Origin: a bacterium
GTDB taxonomy: Bacteria; Spirochaetota; UBA4802; UBA5550
NCBI GenBank assembly: GCA_024224995.1
Contig: JAAENB010000627.1
Location: 1 to 55,961 of the forward strand
Direction: 5' to 3'
DNA length: 55,961 nt
A model generated the notes under the pieces. That model was not told the origin of the DNA, made no database searches, and worked only from the letters and a program-made list of their open reading frames with translations. Below, piece after piece: positions 26,188-34,748 of the stretch. Position numbers and translations under genes: made by a program. Every line of letters begins with the position of its first letter. Position 1 is the first letter of the stretch.

Positions 26188-27009
26188 TTATTTAAGAATA
26201 GCCGCGGCAACATACCCCACGACCTGGTCTTTACTGCCGGCAGTATCACCGGAATTGGCGTATTTTAGAATTTCTACCCTGCCCGCTCCAAGATTCTTAC
26301 AGGTCATAAGCCCGGTTAAAACCGGGGCTTCTCCGCATGCCTCAGATTTCCCGGTGCTGACGCTCTTTTTCACTTCGTTCTCATCACAGGTTTTAAGACT
26401 TTCAATAAAGGCATTATCCATCTCCCCGGCATCCTGGTATGAATGATAATGAGACAGGTCCGTAGAGATAACTATCGCGTATTTTCGCTTATCTTTCGCG
26501 AGAACAGCGGAAACCTCATCTGCTATTGCCCGGCAGGTATCCAGATCGGTAGTTCCAACAATAATGGGCACCAGTTTGGCACCGGGGACAACTCTTTGAA
26601 TAAACGGAACCTGTACTTCCAGGGAATGCTCCATTTCATGAACTTCTTTAAGACAGGTAAAACAGGGTTTATTTACCAGTTGATTCCCAATATCGCTGTC
26701 GATCTCGGAACCGGCCAGGGGTGTTTCATAAATGCCATGGGGAAGAATCGAGGCTCCGTCGAACCTGGCTCGATGAGAGAGCGCGAAAACCACCACTACA
26801 TCGGGAGTAATTTTCTTTAACCGGTTAAAAGCATAGGCAGCTATTGGCCCGGAATAGACATATCCCGCGTGAGGAGAAATAAGGCCAATGAGCTCTCCGT
26901 CCTGTTCAACAGAACCTGCCTCTTCAAGATATCGATCAATCATGGAAGTAAGCTCTTCCTTACTTCCGGGGTAAAAAGATCCTGCTACTGCCGCTTTCCT
27001 GTGCCACAT
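26188..27009 (-). CDS. amrB: MEMO-family protein (AmmeMemoRadiSam system protein B)
   Basis: A 273-residue protein starting at ATG 27009, chosen because GGAGG precedes it and family members start with R-K-A-A-V-A-G-S-F-Y-P. The conserved histidine motifs are present: I-S-P-H-A-G-Y-V-Y-S-G, M-E-H-S-L-E-V-Q-V-P-F, and S-T-D-L-S-H-Y. The family is a dioxygenase-like fold; its biochemical role in bacteria is unresolved. The usual partners (AMMECR1 and a dedicated radical SAM protein) are not adjacent. Last gene of the sir2-mutL-coaC-coaB operon. Confidence 0.9.
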   Translation of the reverse strand: MWHRKAAVAGSFYPGSKEELTSMIDRYLEEAGSVEQDGELIGLISPHAGYVYSGPIAAYAFNRLKKITPDVVVVFALSHRARFDGASILPHGIYETPLAGSEIDSDIGNQLVNKPCFTCLKEVHEMEHSLEVQVPFIQRVVPGAKLVPIIVGTTDLDTCRAIADEVSAVLAKDKRKYAIVISTDLSHYHSYQDAGEMDNAFIESLKTCDENEVKKSVSTGKSEACGEAPVLTGLMTCKNLGAGRVEILKYANSGDTAGSKDQVVGYVAAAILK

Positions 27010-27093
27010 AAGAAACCTCCGGTTTAGTTTAAAGTTTGAAGTTTTCCCCCTCCGATCACCGATCACCGATCACCCGGCCCGGAGGGCCACCGG

Positions 27094-27777
27094 TTACCTT
27101 ACTCCCCCCAGTTCCGCCTCAACCTGGTCGAGAATCCGCGAAGCCACTTCGGTCTTTGAAAGGATGGGAAGCTCGATTTTGCTTCCGGAGCCGGTAAAAA
27201 TGGTAATAATATTGGTGTCGGTGCCGAAGCCCGCTCCTTCGCGGGAGACATCATTGCAGCAAATCATATCAAGGCCCTTGTTCTTAAGTTTTCCCAGGGC
27301 ATATTCTTCAACATTGGTTGTTTCTGCGGCAAAGCCCGCAACAAAGATATTATTCCAGGTGCCGGAAGTTCTTCTATCATACACATTTTTTAAAATATCA
27401 GGGGTCCTGGTAAGGGTAAGTACCAGCTCGGAACCCGTTTTTTTCATCTTTATGGGCGATTTCTCAACCGGCGTATAATCGGCAGGCGCGGCAGACATGA
27501 TGAGCACGGCATTGTCTTGCAGCTCTTCCAGGACTGCCGTGAGCAGGTTCGCGGTCGACTCAATGGGCACCCGCCTGCACGGCACTTCGACCAGGCTTGA
27601 GCTATGAATTGGTCCGTGAATAAAGACCGTTTCCTGTGCCCGTTTATGCGCCTCCCGCGCCAGGGCAATCCCCATCTTCCCGCTGGAAGGATTCGACAGG
27701 AACCGCACCGGGTCGAGCCACTCCCTTGTGGGCCCCCCGGTAACAATAACTTTCCGCTGTTTCAATATAGAACTCAC
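27094..27777 (-). CDS. coaB: Phosphopantothenate-cysteine ligase, separate CoaB
   Basis: About 227 residues, starting at GTG 27777, which has GGAGG just upstream; the frame continues to 27921 but overlaps coaC. It joins cysteine to 4'-phosphopantothenate in coenzyme A synthesis. Motifs: V-T-G-G-P-T-R-E, R-F-L-S-N-P-S-S-G-K-M-G (nucleotide and phosphate binding), A-A-P-A-D-Y near the dimer interface, and G-F-A-A-E-T. In most bacteria this domain is fused behind CoaC; here it is a separate protein, 25 bp after coaC. Confidence 0.88.
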   Translation of the reverse strand: MSSILKQRKVIVTGGPTREWLDPVRFLSNPSSGKMGIALAREAHKRAQETVFIHGPIHSSSLVEVPCRRVPIESTANLLTAVLEELQDNAVLIMSAAPADYTPVEKSPIKMKKTGSELVLTLTRTPDILKNVYDRRTSGTWNNIFVAGFAAETTNVEEYALGKLKNKGLDMICCNDVSREGAGFGTDTNIITIFTGSGSKIELPILSKTEVASRILDQVEAELGGVR

Positions 27778-27802
27778 AACCCCTCCTTTAGTGAAAGCGA
27801 AC

Positions 27803-28360
27803 TCACGCGAGTTCGCCCCCCTCAAGAATCTCCACGCCCCGGGTATAAATATCCTCAATATTTGCCAGTTTTCCTCTTCCCAGGTCTCCGCAGGCAACAT
27901 GCCCTTCGGCAGGTTCAACAAAATTAATGCCCCAGGATTTCAGTTTTTTGATATTCTCCTGAACAGCCGGATGGTTGAACATATTAGGATTCATGGCAGG
28001 CGCCAGAAGGACCGGGCAATCCATTGACAAAAATGTGGTACTTAAAAGATCATCGGCAATACCGCCGGCGAATTTACCAAGAGCATTCGCTGTTGCCGGT
28101 GCCACCAAAAAAAGATCGGCATCTTCCTTCAGGGAAATATGGCCCATTTCTCTCCGGTCCTTGGAAAATGAATCGGTATAAACCGGGTTCCCCGAGAGGG
28201 TCTCAAACGTCAGGGGTGAGACCAGATGCAGCGCGTTCTCGGTTACAACGGTAAATACGGAATACCCGTTTCTTACAAAAAGCCGTGTTAGTTCATATGA
28301 CTTATACGCGGCAATGGACGAACTGACTCCAAGTACTATTTTTTTCATTTCTTTTTTCAT
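27803..28360 (-). CDS. coaC: Phosphopantothenoylcysteine decarboxylase, separate CoaC
   Basis: A 185-residue flavoprotein that decarboxylates 4'-phosphopantothenoylcysteine in coenzyme A synthesis. Visible are G-V-S-S-S-I-A-A-Y-K for FMN binding, the catalytic histidine in M-G-H-I-S-L (H74), A-P-A-T-A-N (88-93), substrate motif P-A-M-N-P-N-M (121-127) and the catalytic cysteine in A-C-G-D-L-G-R-G-K (C157). Its ATG overlaps the mutL stop as ATGA. It ends cleanly before coaB; this split of the usual bifunctional CoaBC is the odd feature. Confidence 0.9.
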   Translation of the reverse strand: MKKEMKKIVLGVSSSIAAYKSYELTRLFVRNGYSVFTVVTENALHLVSPLTFETLSGNPVYTDSFSKDRREMGHISLKEDADLFLVAPATANALGKFAGGIADDLLSTTFLSMDCPVLLAPAMNPNMFNHPAVQENIKKLKSWGINFVEPAEGHVACGDLGRGKLANIEDIYTRGVEILEGGELA

Positions 28361-30285
28361 ATCCGCTTAAACATCCTCCCAAGATCATTTTTGCTCATGG
28401 TATAAATATAAGGCCTGCCGTGAGGACAGCGCAGCTCATACTTTCCGGAAAAAACCTGTTCAACAATTCGATGCATCTCATCAAATCCCAGCTGCTCTCC
28501 GGAGCGCCGGGCCGCGTGACAGGCGACAGACGCGGCAATATTTTTTCTTATATCAAAATTGTTCTCCTGCTCATCTTTCAGCGATTCGGTAAATTCCCGG
28601 ATAATGTCTTCGGCATTGGTATTTTTCGCCATCACCGGGACCGCGCGAATGGTAATGGTATTGTCGGAAAAATCATCTATTTCAAAACCCAGGTCGGCAA
28701 ACTGTTCCCGGTTTTCCAGGATAGTTTGATAATCTTCAATAGAGAGTTCCATTACCGCAGGAAAAATCAACTCCTGTTTTTCAAAAGTATACTCCGTTCT
28801 TGTTAATGAGTCAAAGATAAATCGTTCATGAGCAGCATGAAAATCGATATAATAGATCATTTCTCCTGATTCGGCAATGATATAGGTATCAAAAACAGTT
28901 CCAAGTATCTTGATATCACCCTCTAACTCTCCCTCTTTCCCCGGCAGTTCGATTTGCTCGATTTGTTCTATTTGTTCGGCTTGATTAACCGGTTCAACCT
29001 GCTCGATGGATTCCATCGAATTAACAGGCTGAAGTTGATCAACTTCAGTACTTTCATTAACGGTATAATTGATCGACTGGCTTCCTCCCCGGTCGATATT
29101 TTGATAGAGTTCAGAGACGCCGTTGGTGAAGGTTCTCGCCTCCCCCCGTCCCTGGACCGGGATCCGGTGTATAACCTTTGAAGACCGGGTTTTCGCGAAA
29201 GAAAGCGGAAGAGTCTGCTCTTCAATTGTTATATCTTCTTCGGCTCCCGGTTTTTCATTAGTAACGGGACTGACTACCTGGTGCTGCCGGTTAAGGATCT
29301 TTTCTGCCAGGGACATAATAAGGCTGTCCACATACCGCTGATCAAAGAGCTTTACCTCTCTTTTGGCAGGATGAATATTCACGTCAACCAGGGTTGGGTC
29401 CATTTCAATAAAGATAAGAGCGGCAGGATATTTCCCTTTCATGGCAACAGCTTCATACGCCCTGGAAAGAATAAACCCGAGATATTTATTCTCCACCGGC
29501 CTGTTATTGATATAGAGCAGCTGCATGGATCGTGATGATTTAAGAAAGCCGGGTTTTGAAAAAAAACCGCTAATGCTTACTTTCAGGTCCTGGAGTTTGT
29601 CGAAATAGAGACTGTCGAGAATATTCTTCCCGTAAATCTGGCTTACCCGCTCATCGGGATTTTTGGTCACCGGCAGGGTGATATGACGTTTTCCATCGAC
29701 CTCGAAGGTGTACGCGATGTGAGGGGTCACAAGAGCGATTTTAAGCAGGATTTCCCGGATATACCGGAGCTCGGTCCGTTTAGCCTTAAGAAACTTTTTT
29801 CGAGCCGGAATATTATAAAAGAGGTTCTCTACAATCATTGTAGTTCCGCTCGCGCCGGCATATTCCCCAATACCAACCTCCTGCCCGGAACAGTGAAGCC
29901 GGGCTCCAATATCTTCATCCCGGGAACGGGTTAATATGGTCAATTCCGATATTGATGAGATACTGGAAAGAGCCTCTCCTCTAAAACCATAGGAACCGAT
30001 CTTTTCAATATCATAAACATCGGTGATTTTACTGGTGGCATGTTCCATTATGGTCAATTCTATATCATCACTGTGTATACCGTCCCCATTGTCACGGATA
30101 ACCATCTTTTTTAATCCGCTGTCGTAAACCTGTACATCTATGGCTGTGGCGTTCGCGTCAACTGCATTCTCTACCAGTTCCTTAACCACGGAAAAAGGGC
30201 CTTCCACAACCTCACCTGCGGCGATCTTTTTTTGAACCGCGTCGGGAAGGATCTTTATTCTGTTTGTTGTGCTTGATACTGTCAC
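28357..30285 (-). CDS. mutL: DNA mismatch repair protein MutL
   Basis: 642 residues. The N-terminal GHKL ATPase has E-L-V-E-N-A-V-D-A, D-N-G-D-G-I, H-A-T-S-K-I and G-F-R-G-E-A-L. A linker of about 100 residues is rich in Gln/Glu/Ile (E-Q-I-E-Q-I-E-Q-I-E). The C-terminal domain has D-F-H-A-A-H-E-R-F-I-F-D, where nicking MutL proteins have DQHA(x)2E(x)4E; Gln is replaced by Phe and the last Glu by Asp. A-C-H-A-A-R-R-S-G and C-P-H-G-R-P complete the metal-site motifs. The GTG start overlaps the sir2 stop (GTGA) with GGAGG upstream, so the two are coupled. MutL links mismatch recognition to repair. Confidence 0.95.
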   Translation of the reverse strand: MTVSSTTNRIKILPDAVQKKIAAGEVVEGPFSVVKELVENAVDANATAIDVQVYDSGLKKMVIRDNGDGIHSDDIELTIMEHATSKITDVYDIEKIGSYGFRGEALSSISSISELTILTRSRDEDIGARLHCSGQEVGIGEYAGASGTTMIVENLFYNIPARKKFLKAKRTELRYIREILLKIALVTPHIAYTFEVDGKRHITLPVTKNPDERVSQIYGKNILDSLYFDKLQDLKVSISGFFSKPGFLKSSRSMQLLYINNRPVENKYLGFILSRAYEAVAMKGKYPAALIFIEMDPTLVDVNIHPAKREVKLFDQRYVDSLIMSLAEKILNRQHQVVSPVTNEKPGAEEDITIEEQTLPLSFAKTRSSKVIHRIPVQGRGEARTFTNGVSELYQNIDRGGSQSINYTVNESTEVDQLQPVNSMESIEQVEPVNQAEQIEQIEQIELPGKEGELEGDIKILGTVFDTYIIAESGEMIYYIDFHAAHERFIFDSLTRTEYTFEKQELIFPAVMELSIEDYQTILENREQFADLGFEIDDFSDNTITIRAVPVMAKNTNAEDIIREFTESLKDEQENNFDIRKNIAASVACHAARRSGEQLGFDEMHRIVEQVFSGKYELRCPHGRPYIYTMSKNDLGRMFKRI

Positions 30286-31034
30286 TGGCTCTTTACCTCC
30301 GCCAATACTTGCGGCAGCGTTTCTCCGGCCTTTCCGTCAACATACAGGTCCGAAACAGTTCCGTAATACCCTGTTTTTTCAATATTAAATTCGATTACGG
30401 AAGCTCCGTTCTGCTTGGCAATTATGGGGATACTGGCTGCCGGGTATACAAGAACAGAAGTTCCGATAACCAGGACCAGGTCGGCTGCTTCAGCCAGGGT
30501 TTCCGATTTACGCATAGCCATGGGGGGAATAGCTTCACCAAAAAATATCACCGAGGGTTTAAGTATTTCATTACATTCTTTACACCGGGGAACAACCTTT
30601 CCTTCCAGGTTTCCCTCAAAATCTTCCTTTTTGTAGTCTATTTCGCAATCCAGGCACTCCAGCATACTGGCGTTCCCATGATACTCAATAACATTTTTAC
30701 TCCCTGCTTCCTGGTGAAGATTGTCAATATTCTGGGTAACAATAGCCTTGAGCAGTCCGATTTTTTCAAGTTCCCCTAAGGCCAGGTGCGCCGGGTTCGG
30801 TTTCGCGTCGGTAATGAGCCCCACCATGTCAAAAATCATCTCCCAGACCATTTCCGGAGACCGGTTAAAGGTTTCTATTGAAGCATAAATAGCGGGATTA
30901 TACTTCTCCCATAATCCCCCGGCACTTCTGAAATCCGGAATCCCGCTTTCAACCGAGATTCCCGCACCGGTTAAGGCGATACAATTTTTTGACTCTTTTA
31001 TAAGTTTTGCTGCTTTAATAATAGATTCATTCAT
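30282..31034 (-). CDS. cobB: Sir2-family NAD-dependent protein deacylase
   Basis: A 250-residue sirtuin that removes acyl groups from lysines using NAD. G-A-G-I-S-V-E-S-G-I-P-D-F-R binds NAD, T-Q-N-I-D-N-L-H and Y-H-G-N supply the catalytic Asn, Asp and His, four cysteines as C-x2-C and C-x2-C hold zinc, and G-T-S-V-L-V-Y-P closes the pocket. It is first in the operon with mutL, coaC, coaB and the MEMO gene. The link with CoA synthesis may be coincidental, although sirtuins reverse acetyl-CoA-dependent acylation. Confidence 0.92.
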   Translation of the reverse strand: MNESIIKAAKLIKESKNCIALTGAGISVESGIPDFRSAGGLWEKYNPAIYASIETFNRSPEMVWEMIFDMVGLITDAKPNPAHLALGELEKIGLLKAIVTQNIDNLHQEAGSKNVIEYHGNASMLECLDCEIDYKKEDFEGNLEGKVVPRCKECNEILKPSVIFFGEAIPPMAMRKSETLAEAADLVLVIGTSVLVYPAASIPIIAKQNGASVIEFNIEKTGYYGTVSDLYVDGKAGETLPQVLAEVKSQ

Positions 31035-31211
31035 TTTAAGTTCTGACTTCCGTTAAGTTAGTAGGTTTTGTTTATTATATTGAATAAATTGTGTGGTACT
31101 GTCAATAAAAAACTATTCTATTTGCCAATTTATACGGGAAAGTTGTTGACGCAAAGAGAACTAAATTGGATTATCCGGCAGATTAAACAGTGATTCTTAG
31201 GGAGTTTTTTA

Positions 31212-31445
31212 ATGGAATGCAAATGCGGCGGCGCAGTTATAGAAGGAAAAAGTTCATACCGTGTCAGCAAAAAGAACTTTACCTTTATTTTCGAGAATAT
31301 TCCTGCGTTTAAATGTACTCGATGTGACAAAGTTCTTTTCACGGAAGAAACGATCGACAAAATCCAGGGTCTTGTTAATCGCATTGAACGGGATACGGGT
31401 GAAATAATCTCAGGTCAGGCCTCTACCAATCTTTACGACTATTAG
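31212..31445 (+). CDS. YgiT-type zinc-finger protein
   Basis: A 77-residue protein with C-K-C-G-G at the start and C-T-R-C-D in the middle, the two-knuckle zinc finger of the YgiT/MqsA N-terminal domain. Members often form toxin-antitoxin pairs with a small mRNA interferase. Here the C-terminal helix-turn-helix of MqsA is absent or minimal and no toxin gene lies upstream; the following gene is convergent. The weak upstream sequence (GGGAG about 13 bases before ATG) is the only ribosome-site candidate. Confidence 0.7.
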   Translation: MECKCGGAVIEGKSSYRVSKKNFTFIFENIPAFKCTRCDKVLFTEETIDKIQGLVNRIERDTGEIISGQASTNLYDY

Positions 31446-31468
31446 ACAAACCGAAGCCTGTCTAATAG
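31439..31468. terminator. Hairpin at convergent gene ends
   Basis: CTATTAGACA and TGTCTAATAG form a 10-bp stem that overlaps the stop codons of both convergent genes (31445 and 31462). There is no long T-run; it probably acts as a shared, overlapping terminator. Confidence 0.55.
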
Positions 31469-31821
31469 CCGTCTAATCCTTCAACAAATTGAACCTGGCT
31501 TATTCTATAGGGTTTCACATGGGATTTAATGGTTCTTGCCATAATAAGATCTACCTGCCTGTCGAAAAGATCTTCCAGGTAATAGGTTAAATCCATAAAT
31601 GTATCATATAAATATTCCTCGAACTCCACATGAAGATCAATATCCCCTATCATAGTTGTTTTACTCTTTTTTCCGTAAGAAGCAAGGAGCCCCATCTTCC
31701 GGACATTAAATTTATTCTTGAAAACGTCTCTCTCCCTGGTCAAAATAGCCATAATCTCCTCTTTGGAGAGAATTTCCCTCTGTTCTTCTTCTCTTTCTAT
31801 GGGCTTTGGGGGCTCAAACAT
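31462..31821 (-). CDS. Nucleotidyltransferase-fold protein, MNT/MntA-like
   Basis: About 119 residues from ATG 31821 (the frame is open to 31860). The core K-F-N-V-R-K-M-G-L-L-A-S-Y-G, then I-G-D-I-D-L-H-V-E-F, matches minimal nucleotidyltransferases (G-S-x-A-R-G ... D-x-D). The first motif has A-S-Y-G-K in place of G-S-x-A-R-G, while D-I-D is intact, so activity is doubtful. MNT proteins usually pair with a HEPN toxin and inactivate it by adding AMP; no HEPN gene is adjacent. The N-terminal 40 residues form a charged helix. Confidence 0.7.
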   Translation of the reverse strand: MFEPPKPIEREEEQREILSKEEIMAILTRERDVFKNKFNVRKMGLLASYGKKSKTTMIGDIDLHVEFEEYLYDTFMDLTYYLEDLFDRQVDLIMARTIKSHVKPYRISQVQFVEGLDGY

Positions 31822-31925
31822 GATCGTTATATCTCCGATTCTAAAAAATTTACAGGTCAAGCATATTAACTAATGAATAGTAGTCGACTCATTTTAACTT
31901 TTTTGAAATTTTTACGACAAAAGCG

Positions 31926-32579
31926 CTATTTTAGAGCTTTGAAGACCCAGTGAGAGATTACACGGTCCATATCTCCAAGAAGACTTCGCTCCATAAAACC
32001 GTAGCTTATATTGGAAAATATATTAAAAGACGACTGCAATTCTTCTTCACTGTAAAACGATACTGTGGTTCCGTTAATATCATTAAGATCCGTTTCCCAG
32101 ACATTATTTCCAAGGTGCTTCCCTCTCCGTAAATAGGAATCCCTCACCGATCTGAGCGTTCCCAGAAGACAGCCTCCCTTTTTTAATACCCGGTGAATCT
32201 CTTTTAACATCGCGGGAAAAAGATCTTTATCATCATAATGGAGTGATCCCCAGGCTATGATAATATCAGCAGTGTTGTCTTTTAAGGGGATTTTCTTGTT
32301 GTCTCCCTGTATAAGCAGAGAAGACCTGTTCTCTTTGCTTATTTTCAGACCATTCAAACTCGCGTCTACTCCAACAATATAGGGAACCTCAAGCTCTTCC
32401 AGGAGCCTGAGATGACGGCCGCTTCCACATCCAAGATCAACAACAACACGATCCTGCGACGCTCCCTCTTTTACTGCCAGGCTCTTTTTGAGCAGCCGCA
32501 CCAGGTTCTCATCCGGATATGAGAGAATTGACCGCATTCTTGTATAATGATTATCCCACGTACTCCTGTCTATAGTCAC
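31926..32579 (-). CDS. Class I SAM-dependent methyltransferase
   Basis: A 217-residue enzyme. V-V-D-L-G-C-G-S-G-R-H is the SAM-binding loop (motif I), G-V-D-A-S is the acidic strand end, A-D-I-I-I-A-W-G-S-L-H is the post-motif strand, and L-K-K-G-G follows. This is the broad methyltransferase-11 type, usually acting on small molecules or lipids. The GTG start overlaps the stop of the upstream ATP-grasp gene (GTGA), so the two are co-translated and probably act on the same metabolite. Which one is not visible. Confidence 0.85.
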   Translation of the reverse strand: MTIDRSTWDNHYTRMRSILSYPDENLVRLLKKSLAVKEGASQDRVVVDLGCGSGRHLRLLEELEVPYIVGVDASLNGLKISKENRSSLLIQGDNKKIPLKDNTADIIIAWGSLHYDDKDLFPAMLKEIHRVLKKGGCLLGTLRSVRDSYLRRGKHLGNNVWETDLNDINGTTVSFYSEEELQSSFNIFSNISYGFMERSLLGDMDRVISHWVFKALK

Positions 32580-33796
32580 CGCTTTTTTATCCTTATATTA
32601 AAACTTTCCGCTGCTTCATCCGCCGTAGCCAGCGCTTCTTCAACAGTTCTTCCTCTCACTACAACCACTCCCAATCGATCAAGATTGGTACGCGGTTTCA
32701 CCACCCTGGAACCGATTTCCTTAAATATTCGGGAAAATATTATGCCCGGTATCTTCATTGGCCCCTCAGGACTACATGAAACCAGGGTTCCCTTCTCGCC
32801 GGGCAGATATTTGACCACAACCGCGTCACTTTTCTTTTTACGGCCCGGTTCTTTAAAGCCTTTTCCTGTGGCTGCCCTGATTACCTCACTGATATAATTA
32901 TACCGTGTCCGGGCCGGGATCAGTATATCGGCCAAAAACTCCCCGCCAAATTCGGGTACTGCCTCAATAAGGTACAGTTCTTTGCTCTCCGATACCACAA
33001 ACTCCATAATAAGAGGGGCCGTTACTATATCAAAAGCATCCGTTATTTTCTGTCCTACTGCGGTTATTTCATCAAACAGGTCATAATACTCGGACGGAGA
33101 AATATGTGCCAGGTCGGCAAAATAAGGTTTGGGAGTGCGCTGCTTGTCCGTTATATCTACCAGGAAAAATTTCTTCCGGTATATAATACCTGCCGCGATT
33201 ATCTCATCTCCTTCTATAAATCGCTCAAAAAGGTAGGATTGCTCTTTATTTAAATTATCAAGCTGTTCCTTGAATTCAGTATTATTTTTCAAAAGCCGTA
33301 CATCTATTTTCGCGTGCCCCACTGTGGGTTTGCAAATAATAGGAAAAAGCCCCTCGTCGATCTTCCCGGCCTTCCCTTTTTGCTTTATTTTCAGCAGTTC
33401 CGGAGTAAGAATACCGTGTTCAACAAATATCGACTTCATTATCTTTTTATCTATGAAATCATTACTCCTGCTATATGGAAAAAAGGGCAGATCAAACCGT
33501 TCCGAGAGATAACTTGCTGTCCTGATGGCTGCTCCATAGGACTTGGTCATTATCCCCACTATTTCCCCATCGAATAAAAATTCCCGCAGTTTTTGATATA
33601 TCTCGTTATGATTCTCTATGGATTCCTGAATCTTTAAATCACATTTCATAAAACCGGGAGCCATGGCATTATAGTCAACACCAATAACATGATATCCCAG
33701 TTTCCTGGCCTCATCAATGAGCGGTACCTGGTTCAGTCCCGCTCCAATGGAGACAAAGTAATGTATAGGTAATTTTTTTCTTTTTTTCCAGATCAT
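32576..33796 (-). CDS. ATP-grasp ligase
   Basis: A 406-residue protein of the ATP-grasp superfamily. It has an N-terminal Rossmann-like part (I-G-A-G-L-N-Q-V-P-L, then G-V-D-Y-N-A), a lysine in I-I-C-K-P-T-V-G for nucleotide binding, E-R-F-I-E-G-D-E in the hinge, and L-I-E-A-V-P-E-F-G-G-E with the metal-binding acids. These enzymes form acyl-phosphates and join a carboxylate to an amine. It is coupled to the methyltransferase, a pairing seen in small-molecule or peptide tailoring pathways. Exact substrate unknown. Confidence 0.85.
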   Translation of the reverse strand: MIWKKRKKLPIHYFVSIGAGLNQVPLIDEARKLGYHVIGVDYNAMAPGFMKCDLKIQESIENHNEIYQKLREFLFDGEIVGIMTKSYGAAIRTASYLSERFDLPFFPYSRSNDFIDKKIMKSIFVEHGILTPELLKIKQKGKAGKIDEGLFPIICKPTVGHAKIDVRLLKNNTEFKEQLDNLNKEQSYLFERFIEGDEIIAAGIIYRKKFFLVDITDKQRTPKPYFADLAHISPSEYYDLFDEITAVGQKITDAFDIVTAPLIMEFVVSESKELYLIEAVPEFGGEFLADILIPARTRYNYISEVIRAATGKGFKEPGRKKKSDAVVVKYLPGEKGTLVSCSPEGPMKIPGIIFSRIFKEIGSRVVKPRTNLDRLGVVVVRGRTVEEALATADEAAESFNIRIKKR

Positions 33797-34105
33797 TATA
33801 CCGCAAATGCCCCTGTACCCCTGCTGTTATACGGGTTATCATTTTATTTTCGACAAAACAGGTAAAAATAATTAGAAAATGTTTTATTCCGGTTATATTC
33901 ACGATTTATCCCGAATTTAAATTAATTTGAATTTTTGGTTTACAATAAAAAAAAATGTGTTATATTTTAAATGAAGGGTAACCAATACCGGTTCCCAAAG
34001 AGATAAATTTATAGAATTATCAGCAGGATACGGCATAACAACTTAACAAATATAAAGTAGAAAGTGACATAAACCGGCATCCGGAAGCATATTTTCATTG
34101 TAATA
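33797..34105. other. Long AT-rich upstream region of mcsA
   Basis: No gene seen. It contains the likely mcsA promoter (33939-33966) and, towards 34105, untranslated leader. I saw no CIRCE element and no clear CtsR heptad direct repeat. Confidence 0.4.
33939..33966 (+). promoter_or_regulatory. Promoter of mcsA-mcsB-clpC
   Basis: TTTACA (33939-33944) and TATATT (33961-33966) are 16 bp apart and match sigma-70 boxes in an A-rich context. Transcription from here would give a leader of about 245 nt before mcsA. Confidence 0.5.
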
Positions 34106-34196
34106 CTTGAGTAGATTCCGGTAGAAATAGATACATTGTGAAAATTGTCTTGATTCCTATAGTCCTATTTCTGAAGGTGGCATCTATCTACTCAGG
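34106..34196 (+). promoter_or_regulatory. Long structured leader of mcsA
   Basis: Arms 34106-34130 and 34165-34196 are imperfect inverted repeats. The tips TGAGTAGAT / ATCTACTCA and the bases AGAAATAG / CTATTTCT pair, with bulges between. The loop is 34 nt. It ends about 20 nt before the GGAGG of mcsA and has no T-run, so it looks like a regulatory leader rather than a terminator. Confidence 0.5.
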
Positions 34197-34217
34197 TTTC
34201 TATGTTAAAAGGGTTGA

Positions 34218-34748
34218 TTGGAGGATAAAATGTTTTGTGAAAGATGCAAGCAAAACGATGCAACTATTCATTTGACTGAGATCATACAGGGAGAACGGTC
34301 GGAGATCCATCTTTGTGAAAAATGCGCGAAAGATATTGGACTCAACTCAAAACTTTCCAACTTTTCTCTCTCTGTTCCGGAAATGCTGTCATTTCTTGAT
34401 ATCAATGAAGTTTCGGAATATGATGATATCCATACGTGCAAACGCTGCGGTACCGCATTCTCCGACTACAAAGCCAACAGTAAACTGGGCTGCCAGGAAT
34501 GCTATGTATACCTGGCCGACTATCTTGTTTCCGAAATAAGCGGTTTTCACGGAGAAAAACGGCATATCGGCAAGATTCCCAATACGATGGCTACTCAAAT
34601 TGAAGTTACCAGGGATATTCCTCTGGAAATCCAGGATGAATCTCTCTATGACCTTAAAATACAACTGGAAACAGCTGTTTCCGAAGAACGATATGAGAAT
34701 GCTGCTGTTCTCAGGGATAAAATCAAAGACCTGGAGCGGATAAGCTAA
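34218..34748 (+). CDS. mcsA: McsA, activator of the protein arginine kinase
   Basis: A 176-residue zinc protein. Four C-x2-C knuckles (C-E-R-C, C-E-K-C, C-K-R-C, C-Q-E-C) in the first 100 residues bind zinc. The C-terminal UVR motif (L-E-T-A-V, then E-N-A-A-V-L-R-D-K-I-K) is a protein-protein contact. McsA activates McsB and links it to ClpC. GGAGG lies just ahead of the ATG. Its stop shares one base with the mcsB ATG (TAATG), so the two are coupled. In Firmicutes the ctsR repressor gene precedes mcsA; here it is absent. Confidence 0.93.
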   Translation: MEDKMFCERCKQNDATIHLTEIIQGERSEIHLCEKCAKDIGLNSKLSNFSLSVPEMLSFLDINEVSEYDDIHTCKRCGTAFSDYKANSKLGCQECYVYLADYLVSEISGFHGEKRHIGKIPNTMATQIEVTRDIPLEIQDESLYDLKIQLETAVSEERYENAAVLRDKIKDLERIS

